DNA from: Spartobacteria bacterium
GTDB taxonomy: Bacteria > Verrucomicrobiota > Verrucomicrobiia > Chthoniobacterales > UBA10450
Assembly (NCBI GenBank): GCA_021325495.1
Contig: JAJPGZ010000013.1
Span: 1-64,000 of the forward strand
Reading direction: 5' to 3'
DNA: 64,000 nucleotides
Shown: positions 35,925-45,648 of the stretch, one piece after another
Layout: each line of letters begins with the position of its first letter
How positions within the stretch are numbered: position 1 is the first letter of the stretch
Made by a program: the position numbers and the translations under genes
Notes under the pieces: model-generated
Database searches by the model: none
What the model was told of the DNA's origin: nothing
Seen by the model: only the letters and a program-made list of their open reading frames with translations

Positions 35925-38900
35925 TTAACGACGCGGGCCTTGGCCGAGCAGATTGATCTGCATCATGCCGATGTCGCCGGTGGCGCCGAGTTGGAGATTT
36001 GAAATCTCGAACGAAGGCGCGCCGTCGCCAGCGGGAGCGCCGGGCAACTGCACTGCGACGTTCTTCGAGGTCGCGTTCAACACGATCGAAGCAATCTCGA
36101 ACGAAGGCGAGAATTCCACGGTCGCAATCTGGAACGAACTCGTGACGAGCACGGCGGCTGATTGCGAAGGCGTCAATTGCACCGGCGCGGCCTCGAAATT
36201 CGAAACCAATTGCAGGCCGGCAACGGTGAATGAAGGCGAACCGGTGACCTGCGGGCGTTGCTGTTGCGACGGCGTGAGTCGCACGGTGCCGAGACCGCCG
36301 CCGGTCGGCTGAATGCGGGCGATTTCAAATGTGACCTGAAGGTTCATCGCCGGCTGCGGCTGTTGCGAAGGCGCGAGGCGCATGGTCACGATCTTCGAGC
36401 TCGGACGCAATTGCAGAGCGCCCATTTTGAAGGTGGGCGTCAACTGCATCGACGCGATTTCGAAGGAGAAGGTGAGTTGCACGGCAGTGTGCATCGAGCT
36501 GGCGGGTTGCGCGCCGCCCGCGGTCGGAGTGCGAACAACGGGAGCTGGCGTTTGGACAGGTTCAGGCATGGTAACTTGGTATGTTGGTTGGACGATTAGG
36601 GGCTCGCTTATTTCTGGTTCAAATACGGGAGTCTCGACCGGTTGAGTGAACGCCTCGGGGGCGGCGACAACTTCTTCGGCGGCGAGATCCGCGGATACGG
36701 GCGCCACTGTATCTGTCACTTCGGGATTTGTCATCTCCGTTGTGATGGGCGCATCGATTTCCGATACCGGCACTTGATAGGGCACCGGCTGGCCCTGGCC
36801 GATCGGTTCAAACTCGGGCTCAATCGGCATAACGAACGGCTCGGGCGCAAACGCTGAAGCAGCCGGTTCGGCAACCGCTTCAATTGATTCAGAAGCGATC
36901 GGCTCCCGTTCCGGTGCGATTGGCTCGGGCTCCGGCGCGATTGGTTCCGGCGCTGGCGGCGCAAAGTTCTGCACAGCGGCGGGGACCGGTTCATCCCATT
37001 GGGGCGGCGCGGGCGGAGCAAACGGTTCGGAAACTTCTGCCGTGCTCGACGCGGCGGTGGCCGGCGACTCCGGTTCAATGATCGCATTCTGCTCGATCAC
37101 GGGACCAACGGACTCGAACGCGGGCTCAATTGCCGGCGGCGCAAAATCAAATTGTGGTTCGGGCGCACGTTGCACTTCGCGCTCGATCTGCGGTTCGATG
37201 GCCGGCGCAGCCGCCGCGATTGCCGATTCGCCGCCGAACTGCGTCGGTTTCGTCGCAGGACGCAAACTGCGACGCAGGGACGGTTCCGTTGCCTTTAGTT
37301 GCAGCGAAACCTGACGCGGGCCGCCGACGAAACGAGATGTCTTCATTGTGGCCGTTTGCGGAGCAGTATCGTTGCCATTCGCAAAACGCGGACCAGCCGC
37401 CGGAATCGGCGCATGTCGTTCCACCGGCAAACGCATTCCGCGCCGACGAATTTCCGGCACAATCACCCACAACAACAAGCCAACGCCTGCGATTACGAGG
37501 CCGACCACGGTGATACTGCGAAGATCGACATATCGACCAAACGTTGCACCGAGACCTGATCCGCTCGATTCGCGCACACGCGCCGGCGCCAACACTGTCG
37601 CGGGCGTAGCTGACGCTGCCGCAACCACTGGAGCGGACGCGGCGGGCGCGGGTTTGCTTTCCTCAACACTTTCGCGCACCGGCGCAGTCGAAGCGTTCGC
37701 TTCCGCAGCTGCGATCGGTGTTTCAACCGTCGGCGACAAGGCCGGAACGGCGGCCGCCTGCATATCTTCGGGTCGGGCTGGTGTTCCGGCGGCAATGGAT
37801 TGATTCGACGCGATCGCCGGCGCCTTCGCTGCCGCGGCTGGCTGTTCACCCGCGCGCGCGCTCGTCGCTTCCATTCCAGCGATCGGGCTCGACGACGCTG
37901 GCGCTTCGGTCTTCGTCGCGCGCGTCTTTGTCGCTGCGACCGTCGTGCCCGGGATTGGGCTCGGCTCAATCGCCGGGCTCGAATCCGCTTGCGCGGACAT
38001 TACCGCCGCGGCCATTTCCGAAGCCGGCGCCGGACTGCCCCCTATCGCCGCGGTTTGAATCCAACCCAGATCGTAAAACGAATCGGCGAACACATCGTTG
38101 AGCGCGGGAGAATAAATCTTCTTGGCCGACGTGATCCAATCGTTCGCCTTCGTCGGGTTGTTATGTTTGAACTCCCACGCCGCTTGCGCGTAATAGAGCG
38201 CCGGCGTGTCGCCGGTGAACTGGAATTGCTCCATCATCTTCTGCGCGCGGCTATCTTTGTTCTCGAGCAGGAACGTCAGATAAATTTTGTATTTGATGAG
38301 CTGCGCCGCCTGATTTTTATCGCCGCCGGGCGTCTGCGAGAACAATTGCTCGAAACGATCGCGCGCTTTCGCGTAATCCTTTTTCTTAAACGGCAGCTGC
38401 GCGAGATTGTATTGCGCCTGGCGAAACTTGTTGTCGATCTTGAGTGCCTTTCGGAGCGTCGCTTCCGCCTCGTCGAATTGCTTCTGCTCCATCATGATCT
38501 CGGCACGGAGATTCAACGTCGCCGGTTGGTTAGGCTCGGCCGCATCGGCTTCGTCGATGAATTTGCGCGCCGTTTCAAAATCATGTTGCGCGAATGATTG
38601 CTGCGCCTGTTCGTAACGCGAACGCGCAAACGCTTTCGTCTTCGCCGCTTTTTCCGCCGCGCTCGTGATCTCTAACGCCGCACGGCTTTGTCCCGCCTGT
38701 TTCTCCAGCCAGCCGATTTCATACAGCGACTCGGCAAAAAGTTTGTTCAGTTGCGGCGAGAAATTTTTCTCCGCTGCCGTCATCCATTCCTTCGCTTTGG
38801 CCGCGTCCTGTTTCTGCAGCGAGATCGCAGCATTTGCGTAATGCACCGCCGGCGTGTCGGGCGAGAGCTCGAACTTCGCCAACAACGCGTCCACCATGTT

Positions 38901-39359
38901 CTCTTTCCCTTCGAGCAAATACGTCAGCAGAATTTTGTATTGGATCAGCTGCGCAGCTTCGCCTTGCAGCTCGGCCGCATTACTCGAAAGCAATTCCTCA
39001 AAACGCTTCCGCGCGTCCGCCCAGTTCTTTTGCAGGAATGGGATCTCCGCCAGATTAAAACGCGCGTTCCAGAACTTCGGATCCGTGCGCAAAGCTTCAT
39101 GCAACGCCGCTTCCGCTTTGTCGAAAATTCCTTCGCGCATCAGAATAACGCCGCGCAGATTTTGCGACTCCGCGATGTCGGGCTGGCGCGCATCGAGCGC
39201 GTCGAGTTGCTTCAACGCTTCCGAGAAATTATTGGCGTCGAATTCGCGGAATGCCTTGTCGTACATCGACTGAAGTTCCGCTTTCGATGGAGCGACATTA
39301 TTTGCCGCGAAAGAACTGAATACGAGGAGGGAGACGACCGCGAATTTTCTGATCTTCAT
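35925..39359 (-). CDS. Giant TPR / single-membrane-span / C-terminal repeat protein
   Basis: The 1144-residue protein begins with a signal-like segment (KIRKFAVVSLLVFSSFAANN), then two tandem copies of a TPR module of about 205 residues (around 35-240 and 240-450; LRGVILMREG/LRAEIMMEQK, QYKILLTYLLEGK/KYKIYLTFLLENK). Next come an Ala/Pro/Ser-rich linker, a membrane helix (SITVVGLVIAGVGLLLWVIV near 616-635) and a Pro/Glu-rich stretch. The last 190 residues hold about ten repeats of a SFEIAxxQLTPS-like unit. No family is recognised. It could be an envelope-spanning scaffold. It carries only two motif A copies. Confidence 0.8.
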   Translation of the reverse strand: MKIRKFAVVSLLVFSSFAANNVAPSKAELQSMYDKAFREFDANNFSEALKQLDALDARQPDIAESQNLRGVILMREGIFDKAEAALHEALRTDPKFWNARFNLAEIPFLQKNWADARKRFEELLSSNAAELQGEAAQLIQYKILLTYLLEGKENMVDALLAKFELSPDTPAVHYANAAISLQKQDAAKAKEWMTAAEKNFSPQLNKLFAESLYEIGWLEKQAGQSRAALEITSAAEKAAKTKAFARSRYEQAQQSFAQHDFETARKFIDEADAAEPNQPATLNLRAEIMMEQKQFDEAEATLRKALKIDNKFRQAQYNLAQLPFKKKDYAKARDRFEQLFSQTPGGDKNQAAQLIKYKIYLTFLLENKDSRAQKMMEQFQFTGDTPALYYAQAAWEFKHNNPTKANDWITSAKKIYSPALNDVFADSFYDLGWIQTAAIGGSPAPASEMAAAVMSAQADSSPAIEPSPIPGTTVAATKTRATKTEAPASSSPIAGMEATSARAGEQPAAAAKAPAIASNQSIAAGTPARPEDMQAAAVPALSPTVETPIAAAEANASTAPVRESVEESKPAPAASAPVVAAASATPATVLAPARVRESSGSGLGATFGRYVDLRSITVVGLVIAGVGLLLWVIVPEIRRRGMRLPVERHAPIPAAGPRFANGNDTAPQTATMKTSRFVGGPRQVSLQLKATEPSLRRSLRPATKPTQFGGESAIAAAAPAIEPQIEREVQRAPEPQFDFAPPAIEPAFESVGPVIEQNAIIEPESPATAASSTAEVSEPFAPPAPPQWDEPVPAAVQNFAPPAPEPIAPEPEPIAPEREPIASESIEAVAEPAASAFAPEPFVMPIEPEFEPIGQGQPVPYQVPVSEIDAPITTEMTNPEVTDTVAPVSADLAAEEVVAAPEAFTQPVETPVFEPEISEPLIVQPTYQVTMPEPVQTPAPVVRTPTAGGAQPASSMHTAVQLTFSFEIASMQLTPTFKMGALQLRPSSKIVTMRLAPSQQPQPAMNLQVTFEIARIQPTGGGLGTVRLTPSQQQRPQVTGSPSFTVAGLQLVSNFEAAPVQLTPSQSAAVLVTSSFQIATVEFSPSFEIASIVLNATSKNVAVQLPGAPAGDGAPSFEISNLQLGATGDIGMMQINLLGQGPRR

Positions 39360-39461
39360 GCCATTTCCATTAGAACTGTCGCGCGCACTTCGTGACAAGC
39401 TTAAAATGGACAATCGCCGAGTATTTTCAACTCGCAGATCGTCGCAAGATCGACATCTCAA

Positions 39462-40199
39462 TCAGCGACTCAAATTCGCCGCGATTCGCAGGCCTTCCAA
39501 AGTCAGATTCGGATGCACTTTTTCGATCTCCGGCAATTGCCGCGCGATCAACGCCGCATAGCCGCCGGTCCCAATCACGCGCACTTTTTTCCCGGCAAAA
39601 CGCTCGGAAATTATTCGCCGCAGAATTTCGCGCACCAATCCGCGATAACCAAAAATCGCGCCCGCGCGCATCGCTTCGATTGTCGATCTTCCAATCGCGC
39701 GGCGCGGTTCTTTCAATGACAACTTCGGCAACAACGCCGTGCGCTGATAAAGAAAATTCGTCATCGATTCGAGCCCCGGCGCGATCACGCCGCCAATGTA
39801 TTGTCGATCTTGCGAAACAATATCGAACGTCACCGCCGTTCCGAAATCGACCACGATCGCTGGCGTTCCAAATAATTTTGCGACCGCCGCTGCATTCGCG
39901 AGCCGGTCCGCGCCAATCGTTTTCGGATTCGGATAATCGACGCCCACTCCGAGATTCGTTCGCGCATTGATCCAGAGAATTTTCGTCTTGCCCGCCGCGG
40001 TCCGGATGACGCGATCTTTTTTCGGCACGACCGACGACACCACCACCATGTCGATCTTGCGCCGGCTTAACAACTGCCGCAGGGAACGCGCGCTCAGTTT
40101 CGCCGTCGCCACGCGCGCCGTCTTTCCGATTTTTGCCGGCGAGGAATACGCCAGCTTTGTGAACGAATTGCTGATGTCGATCAAAAGGTAATTGGCCAC
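39462..40199 (-). CDS. coaX: Type III pantothenate kinase
   Basis: CoaX phosphorylates pantothenate in the first step of coenzyme A synthesis and needs a monovalent cation. The 245-residue protein has YLLIDISNSFTKLAY (phosphate 1 region, residues 4-18), GADRLANAAAV near 94, AIVVDFGTAVTFDIV near 113 and IAPGLESM near 139, the usual family signature. Three motif A copies lie in this gene. It is divergent from hemB, with about 39 bp between starts. Confidence 0.95.
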   Translation of the reverse strand: MANYLLIDISNSFTKLAYSSPAKIGKTARVATAKLSARSLRQLLSRRKIDMVVVSSVVPKKDRVIRTAAGKTKILWINARTNLGVGVDYPNPKTIGADRLANAAAVAKLFGTPAIVVDFGTAVTFDIVSQDRQYIGGVIAPGLESMTNFLYQRTALLPKLSLKEPRRAIGRSTIEAMRAGAIFGYRGLVREILRRIISERFAGKKVRVIGTGGYAALIARQLPEIEKVHPNLTLEGLRIAANLSR

Positions 40200-40237
40200 G
40201 GCTTGCGAGAGTTTAACCGAATGCGTAGCCTCGTCCC

Positions 40238-41221
40238 GTGCGAAAAATCGTGCATCGCCCGCGCCGCCTGCGCCGTTCCCCTGCTCTGCGTAATCTCGTG
40301 CGCGAGACGAACCTGACCGCGCACGATTTCATTCTCCCGCTTTTCGTAAGCGAGAAGATCGACAAGGAACGCCCAATCGCATCCATGCCGGGCGTTTCGC
40401 AGTATTCGTTAGGGGAAATTGTCGATCAAGCGCAACGTGCGCACGATCTCGGCTTGCAGGCGATTTTGCTTTTCGGAATTCCGCGCGACAAAGACGAGCA
40501 AGCGAGCGGCGCCTTCGCCGAAGACGGCGTCGTGCAAAAAGCCGTCCGCGCGATCAAATCGAAATGTCGCGACGTCGTCGTCATCACCGACGTCTGCCTC
40601 TGCGAATACATGAGCCACGGTCATTGCGGCGTCACGCGCATGGACGGCGAACATTTCCACGTGCTCAACGATGAGACTGTCGATCTTCTCGTGAAAACGG
40701 CGGTCTCGCACGCGCGTGCCGGCGCCGACATGGTCGCGCCGAGCGATATGATGGACGGACGCATCGGCGCCATTCGCGAAGCGCTCGACGCAAACGATTT
40801 TAACGACACCGGGATCATGAGTTACGCGGCGAAATTCGCGTCGGTGTTTTACGGACCGTTTCGCGACGCCGCGGAAAGTCCGCCGCAATTTGGCGACCGG
40901 CGTTCCTATCAAATGGACACGGCCAACGCCGAGGAAGCGTTGCGCGAAGTCGCGCTCGACGTCGATGAGGGCGCCGATGTCTTGATGGTGAAACCGGCGC
41001 TGCCGTACATCGACATCTTATGGCGCGTACACGAGCGCTTCGGCAAACCGACCGCCGTTTATCACGTCAGCGGCGAATACGCCATGATCAAGGCCGCGGC
41101 CGAGAAAGGCTTTGTCGATGAACGCGCGGCCGTGCTCGAAATCATGACCTCACTCAAACGCGCCGGCGCCGACATGATCGCGACCTATTGGGCGCGGGAA
41201 CTGGCGGAATGGATTCGTTAG
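40238..41221 (+). CDS. hemB: Delta-aminolevulinic acid dehydratase (porphobilinogen synthase)
   Basis: HemB condenses two aminolevulinate molecules into porphobilinogen. The 327-residue protein carries the zinc Cys cluster DVCLCEYMSHGHCG near 122, the first Lys in MSYAAKFASVFYGPFR near 196, and the Schiff-base Lys in LMVKPALPYIDI near 249. Start GTG at 40238. Its stop codon (TAG) lies in a motif B copy (CGTTAGGG), and the downstream nuclease-like gene starts inside its end. Confidence 0.97.
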   Translation: MRKIVHRPRRLRRSPALRNLVRETNLTAHDFILPLFVSEKIDKERPIASMPGVSQYSLGEIVDQAQRAHDLGLQAILLFGIPRDKDEQASGAFAEDGVVQKAVRAIKSKCRDVVVITDVCLCEYMSHGHCGVTRMDGEHFHVLNDETVDLLVKTAVSHARAGADMVAPSDMMDGRIGAIREALDANDFNDTGIMSYAAKFASVFYGPFRDAAESPPQFGDRRSYQMDTANAEEALREVALDVDEGADVLMVKPALPYIDILWRVHERFGKPTAVYHVSGEYAMIKAAAEKGFVDERAAVLEIMTSLKRAGADMIATYWARELAEWIR

Positions 41222-41934
41222 GGAAAAATGGTGGTGGTGAAAGCGAAGCGCATCTTCGCTTGAAACGCCTGGCGATTTTGTGGGCGCAAGCGCACGGCTA
41301 TTCCATTTGCGCGACGGAAGTAACTTTGCCGCGGTGCCGTTATCGCGCAGACGTGGCCGCTTACCGGAAAGATCGACATGGTGTTGGATCGACATCTGTC
41401 TTTGAATGCAAACAGGCGCGGCCAGACCTGCGCAGCGACAACGGCTGTGCCGCCGCCATCTCCGAGCGCCTAACGAGCGTTCATCGACGTCGCGAAGTGC
41501 TCGAGAGACATCTTCGCATTCATTACCCGGCGCTGCGCGTGCGCGATTCGCTCTTCGAAGAGTTCGATTCGCACAATTTCAGCGCGATCGAACATCGCGG
41601 TTACACTCGCGTCGTGCGTGAAATCGGCGCGTTACAAAACCGGCTTTTCGATTGCACCAAATTCGAAAAACTCGTGCGCTATCGCTGCGCAAATTTGTTT
41701 TTTCTGGTTATGCCGCCGGAACTGTTTCGCGAAACGGAAGTGCCACTCGGGTGGGGCGCGCTGGTAGAAAACGGCGATGAGCTCGTGCTCGCGCGCAAAG
41801 CGACCTGGCACGATGTCTCGGAGGAAAATCGCCTGCGGTTCCTCGAGCGCATCGCCATGAATGCGACCCGTCTAACGAATCGATCTTTCGACATCACTTT
41901 CGACGCGGTCCAGGCCGCACGATGTCGATCTTAG
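41209..41934 (+). CDS. MmcB-like PD-(D/E)XK nuclease-fold protein
   Basis: The 241-residue protein has a possible nuclease core: RYRADVAAYRKD near residue 43 (Asp) and STSVFECKQARPDLRSD near 60 (E-x-K). This recalls the MmcB/DUF2130-type putative DNA-repair endonucleases (xDVAAxx...xxxEVKxSxxDLxxD). The rest is not recognised; residues 80-140 are basic and helical. ATG at 41209 overlaps the hemB end by 13 bp. The final codons CRS and the TAG stop are a motif A copy that also forms the stop of convergent gpmI. Confidence 0.6.
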   Translation: MDSLGKNGGGESEAHLRLKRLAILWAQAHGYSICATEVTLPRCRYRADVAAYRKDRHGVGSTSVFECKQARPDLRSDNGCAAAISERLTSVHRRREVLERHLRIHYPALRVRDSLFEEFDSHNFSAIEHRGYTRVVREIGALQNRLFDCTKFEKLVRYRCANLFFLVMPPELFRETEVPLGWGALVENGDELVLARKATWHDVSEENRLRFLERIAMNATRLTNRSFDITFDAVQAARCRS

Positions 41935-43448
41935 CGCGGTTCGAGCAAGGATCGTCCGGTCATTTCCGCCGGTTGCGGCAGGCCTAACAACTGCAACAAC
42001 GTCGGCGCGACATCGGCGAGAATGCCATCACCCACGCCGAATTTTTTTGCGTCCGCGCCCACATAAACGCAGTGCACCAGGTTCGTGGTGTGTGCGGTGT
42101 TGGGCGAGCCGTCGGCATTGCGCATGTGCTCGCAGTTGCCGTGGTCGGCCGTGACCAGACATTTTCCGCCGAGCTCGAGGAGCTTCGGAATAATTTTGGA
42201 AGCGCACGCGTCGATGGTCTCAACCGCTTTGATCCCAGCTTCGACGATTCCGGTGTGGCCGACCATGTCCGGATTAGCGAAATTCAAAATGATGAGGTCG
42301 TATTTCGCCATGCGGGCAAGGACTTCGGCGGTCACTTCCGGCGCGCTCATTTCCGGCTGCAAATCGTACGTCGCGACTTTCGGCGACGGGATTATTTGTC
42401 GATCTTCGCGCGGAAAGGGTTTCTCGATGCCGCCATTAAAGAAATAAGTGACGTGCGGATATTTTTCCGTTTCGGCGATGCGCAATTGCGATTTGCCGGC
42501 GGCACTCACGACCTCGCCAAGGATGTGAACAAGATTTTCCGGCGCGAACACGAATGGCGTCGGATAAGTCGCGTCGTATTCGGTGAGAGAAGCAAAATGA
42601 ACTCGCGGCCAAACTTCGCGATCGAAGGCATCGAAGTTTTCGAAGATGAAGGCCTGCGATAATTGGCGGGCGCGATCGGCGCGAAAGTTGAAAAAGAAAA
42701 CGACATCGCCATCGCGCACGCGCTGCTCGTTAGGCAAAAGAAAAATGAGCGGCGGCATGAACTCGTCGGTCTTGCCGAGTTGATATTGTCGATCTAACGC
42801 GGTCGCGGGCGAATCACCGCAGATTTCGCCGCGACCCACCACAATCGCGTCCCAAGCCTTTTTCGTGCGGTCCCAGCGACGGTCGCGATCCATCGCGAAA
42901 TACCGTCCGACGACGGTGGCGATACGCGCGCCGCTCGATTGCAATTGCGATTCACAAATCTTCAAATATTGCGCGCCGCCAGTGGGCGAGGCGTCGCGGC
43001 CATCCGTGAACGCGTGCACCAGAATATCGGTAACGCCAGCATCTTTCGCCACGTTCGCGAGCGCAATCATATGCGCATAGTGGCTGTGCACGCCGCCATC
43101 GGAAATCAGGCCTAACAAGTGCAGACGACGGCCGCGCGCGGCGGTGAATGTTTGTTGCAGATCTTCATTGCGCGCGAGCTCGCCGTCGGCAATCGCTTTG
43201 TTAATCCGAGTAAGATCCTGATAGACGATGCGGCCGGCGCCCAGATTAAGATGGCCAACCTCGGAATTGCCCATCTGGCCCTCGGGCAGTCCAACATCGA
43301 GGCCGCTCGCGCTCAGTTTGCCCCAGGGATAATCGCGGTAGAGCGCGTCGTGAAACGGTGTCGGCGCGAGCAATGTGGCGTCGCCGTTTTTTTCGCGTTG
43401 CTCGCGGCCGCCGGGATTGATTCCCCAGCCGTCGCGAATCATGAGCAT
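41931..43448 (-). CDS. gpmI: 2,3-bisphosphoglycerate-independent phosphoglycerate mutase
   Basis: GpmI interconverts 3- and 2-phosphoglycerate using two Mn ions. The 505-residue protein starts MLMIRDGWGINPGG, has the phospho-Ser in QMGNSEVGHLNLGAGRIVYQ near 58, HAFTDGRDASPTGG near 140, NFRADRARQL near 253, NFANPDMVGHTG near 390 and TADHGNCEHM near 437. ATG at 43448 was chosen because homology starts at LMIRDGWG. Its stop overlaps that of the nuclease-like gene. Confidence 0.96.
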   Translation of the reverse strand: MLMIRDGWGINPGGREQREKNGDATLLAPTPFHDALYRDYPWGKLSASGLDVGLPEGQMGNSEVGHLNLGAGRIVYQDLTRINKAIADGELARNEDLQQTFTAARGRRLHLLGLISDGGVHSHYAHMIALANVAKDAGVTDILVHAFTDGRDASPTGGAQYLKICESQLQSSGARIATVVGRYFAMDRDRRWDRTKKAWDAIVVGRGEICGDSPATALDRQYQLGKTDEFMPPLIFLLPNEQRVRDGDVVFFFNFRADRARQLSQAFIFENFDAFDREVWPRVHFASLTEYDATYPTPFVFAPENLVHILGEVVSAAGKSQLRIAETEKYPHVTYFFNGGIEKPFPREDRQIIPSPKVATYDLQPEMSAPEVTAEVLARMAKYDLIILNFANPDMVGHTGIVEAGIKAVETIDACASKIIPKLLELGGKCLVTADHGNCEHMRNADGSPNTAHTTNLVHCVYVGADAKKFGVGDGILADVAPTLLQLLGLPQPAEMTGRSLLEPR

Positions 43449-43554
43449 CACCGGCGCAGCCACGGCGGAGTGTCGCGACGAAGCACAAGATCGACAAGTG
43501 CTTTTGCGATGGCGCAGCGTTGACAAGCGGGAAGACGCGGCGCTACATCGCGAC

Positions 43555-44826
43555 GTGAAGTGGCGGAATCAATTACTCGCTCTTTTCTGTCTCGCCGCCT
43601 TTGCCGCGCTCGGCGTCCTCTATTTTCAACAGTGGGTCGTGCAAAAGCCGTTCGCGATCATTCTCTTCGTCGGCGAAGGGCTCGCGCCGCGTCAACTTGC
43701 CCCCGCACGAATGTTCGTCGGCGGCGCGGATGCCCGCCTCGCGCTCGACTCGATGCCGCACCTGGCGCTGTTGATGAACGCATCAAAGGATTTCGCGGTG
43801 CCGGACCAAGCCGCGGCTGCAACCGCCCTCGCGACCGGCGTAAAGGTAAATAATGGTTCGTTAGGCGTCGACGAAAACGGCCAGGCGCTGATCACATCGC
43901 TCGAGCTTGCGCGACAACGCGGACGCGCCACCGGTCTGGTCACAGACTCGCGCCTAACGAGTCCAGTTTGCGCCGCCTTTTTTTCGCATGATCACGACGT
44001 TGCGAACACGGAAAAGATTGCGTTCGATTTAACGGAAGGGCACAAGATCGACATCGTCATGGGCGGAGGAGCCGCCGATTTTCTGCCCGCAAGCAAAGGT
44101 GGTCGACGCAAAGACAATCGTGATTTGCTGCTCGAGCTGCGCAGCGACGGCTACGATATCATGCGCACGCGCTCGGAGCTGGAAAACATCCCGGCCTGGC
44201 AACGCGCGCACTTGTTCGGCGCTTTTGCCGATGACGAGTTTGCATTTCCCGATCAGCTTCAGCAAGCCAGCGAGCAGCCGACCCTCGCCGATATGGTGCG
44301 ACGCGCGATCGAGCTGCTGCAATATAACAGCCGCGGATATTTGCTCGTGGTCGATGCTGGACTAATGCGAAAGGCCGCCGAACAAAATAACGCGGAGCGA
44401 ATGTTGCGGGCGATCGCGGAGCTCGACCGTGCAGTTGCTACCGCGCGACGATACGCGGGTGCAAGATCGACAATCGTCGTTTGCGGCGACGTCGCAATCG
44501 GAGGAATGAGCATCAATGGCATGCCATTTCGACGCGACAACGGAATCGCCCTTTTGGGCCTCAACGCGCGCGGCGAACCGTGGATAACGTGGGCAACAGG
44601 TCCAAGTGGAATGGCAACATCTCGCGCCCCGGCATTGCCCGCTGAAAACTCACAGCCACTTCAAGGCGGCCACGCGCCGCAGGACGAGCCAGCTGCGTTT
44701 TATCTGAACGACGCGCTCAACACCGCCGAGGATGTCCTAGCAATCGGCAGTGGCAGCGGAACGGAAACGCTGCAATCCGTCACCGACAACACGACTGTCT
44801 TTCGGTTGATCCGGGACAATCTTTAG
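43555..44826 (+). CDS. Alkaline-phosphatase-fold protein lacking catalytic residues
   Basis: The 423-residue protein has an N-terminal membrane anchor (LLALFCLAAFAALGVLYF) and clear PhoA-family framework: PDQAAAATALATGVKVNNGSLGVD near 83, IVMGGGAADFLP near 165. The nucleophile Ser of the family DSAAS box is Gln (Q85), the first metal Asp in the G-D-G box is Glu (VGEGLA), the VEGxxIDxxxH box reads VDAGLMRKAAEQN, and the ADH box reads CGDVA. It is therefore probably an inactive pseudo-phosphatase. GTG at 43555 was preferred; an ATG at 43441 would overlap gpmI. Confidence 0.72.
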   Translation: MKWRNQLLALFCLAAFAALGVLYFQQWVVQKPFAIILFVGEGLAPRQLAPARMFVGGADARLALDSMPHLALLMNASKDFAVPDQAAAATALATGVKVNNGSLGVDENGQALITSLELARQRGRATGLVTDSRLTSPVCAAFFSHDHDVANTEKIAFDLTEGHKIDIVMGGGAADFLPASKGGRRKDNRDLLLELRSDGYDIMRTRSELENIPAWQRAHLFGAFADDEFAFPDQLQQASEQPTLADMVRRAIELLQYNSRGYLLVVDAGLMRKAAEQNNAERMLRAIAELDRAVATARRYAGARSTIVVCGDVAIGGMSINGMPFRRDNGIALLGLNARGEPWITWATGPSGMATSRAPALPAENSQPLQGGHAPQDEPAAFYLNDALNTAEDVLAIGSGSGTETLQSVTDNTTVFRLIRDNL

Positions 44827-44842
44827 CGCGTTATCGCGGCTA

Positions 44843-45502
44843 CTACGGGCTCGTTGGAACAAGCACCGGCACGAACGTGAACGGCGGAGGATCAGGCAAT
44901 CCCGGCGGAGGTCCCTCAGCCGGTGCTTCGGCGCCTTCCGATGGGATGTCTTTGCTCTCGGCGAGGTCTTTCCCATCCACAACCGCCTTTCCATCAGACT
45001 CGACACCTTCGTTAGCCGAATCAGCGGCGAGCAACGCGTAAACATTCGCTTTACGAGAGGCGATTGTCGATGTTGCGAAGATTCCAAGACGTGAAATTTC
45101 ACCCGGCTGGCTCACCTCAAAAGTAAGTTTGATATAGCGAGCATCGTTCGGCCTAACAAGCGCTTTGACCACGCCGTCACTCAGCGATTGAGTGCCAACG
45201 TGTTCCCAGCGATTGCTGTCCGCGGAAAGCTTTGTCGGCGAAGCGAAGATCACAACACGGCCGGCAGCGCCTTTGTTAATGAACGACAAACGCCCGATCG
45301 ACTCGGTTTTTGGAAGCGAAACTACCACGGTTGTCGTCCCGCGCGACACGGCGTATCCAGTCGTGCGGACAGATGTACTGGGATCAACACTGACCAGCGA
45401 AATTTTTTGGCAAAGTGGCTCACCGGCGGACAGCATCGCGGTCGATGCGACCAATGACAAAATCCCAACCCAAGCCTTCGAGAGGTTCACGCGCGTGCTC
45501 AT
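44843..45502 (-). CDS. Secreted hypothetical protein with beta-rich core and Pro-rich tail
   Basis: The 219-residue protein starts with a signal peptide (LSKAWVGILSLVASTAMLSAG), then about 120 residues of alternating strands (SIGRLSFINKGAAGRVVIFA, RYIKLTFEVSQPGEISRLGIF) that look like a discoidin/carbohydrate-binding jellyroll, then a Pro/Glu-rich tail ending PPPFTFVPVLVPTSP. I do not recognise the family. A start at 45511 (MEIMSTRV) is equally possible. It faces the pseudo-phosphatase gene tail to tail with 16 bp between. Confidence 0.65.
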   Translation of the reverse strand: MSTRVNLSKAWVGILSLVASTAMLSAGEPLCQKISLVSVDPSTSVRTTGYAVSRGTTTVVVSLPKTESIGRLSFINKGAAGRVVIFASPTKLSADSNRWEHVGTQSLSDGVVKALVRPNDARYIKLTFEVSQPGEISRLGIFATSTIASRKANVYALLAADSANEGVESDGKAVVDGKDLAESKDIPSEGAEAPAEGPPPGLPDPPPFTFVPVLVPTSP

Positions 45503-45648
45503 AATTTCCATATCCACAAAAAGGATGATATGAAAATCGTCTCGCGCATGCAAGACAAATTTAAAGTTGTCGGAAAAATCCTTTCGCCCTCAAACGCCAC
45601 CCCTTGTCACTGAGGCCGCGCAGTCTGCTGCCGGACAACTTGTGCGAT

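Noticed and set aside
37130-38101. Open frames opposite the linker of the giant TPR protein
   Set aside because: They mirror the repeated Ala/Pro/Glu codons of the true gene and carry no recognisable motif.
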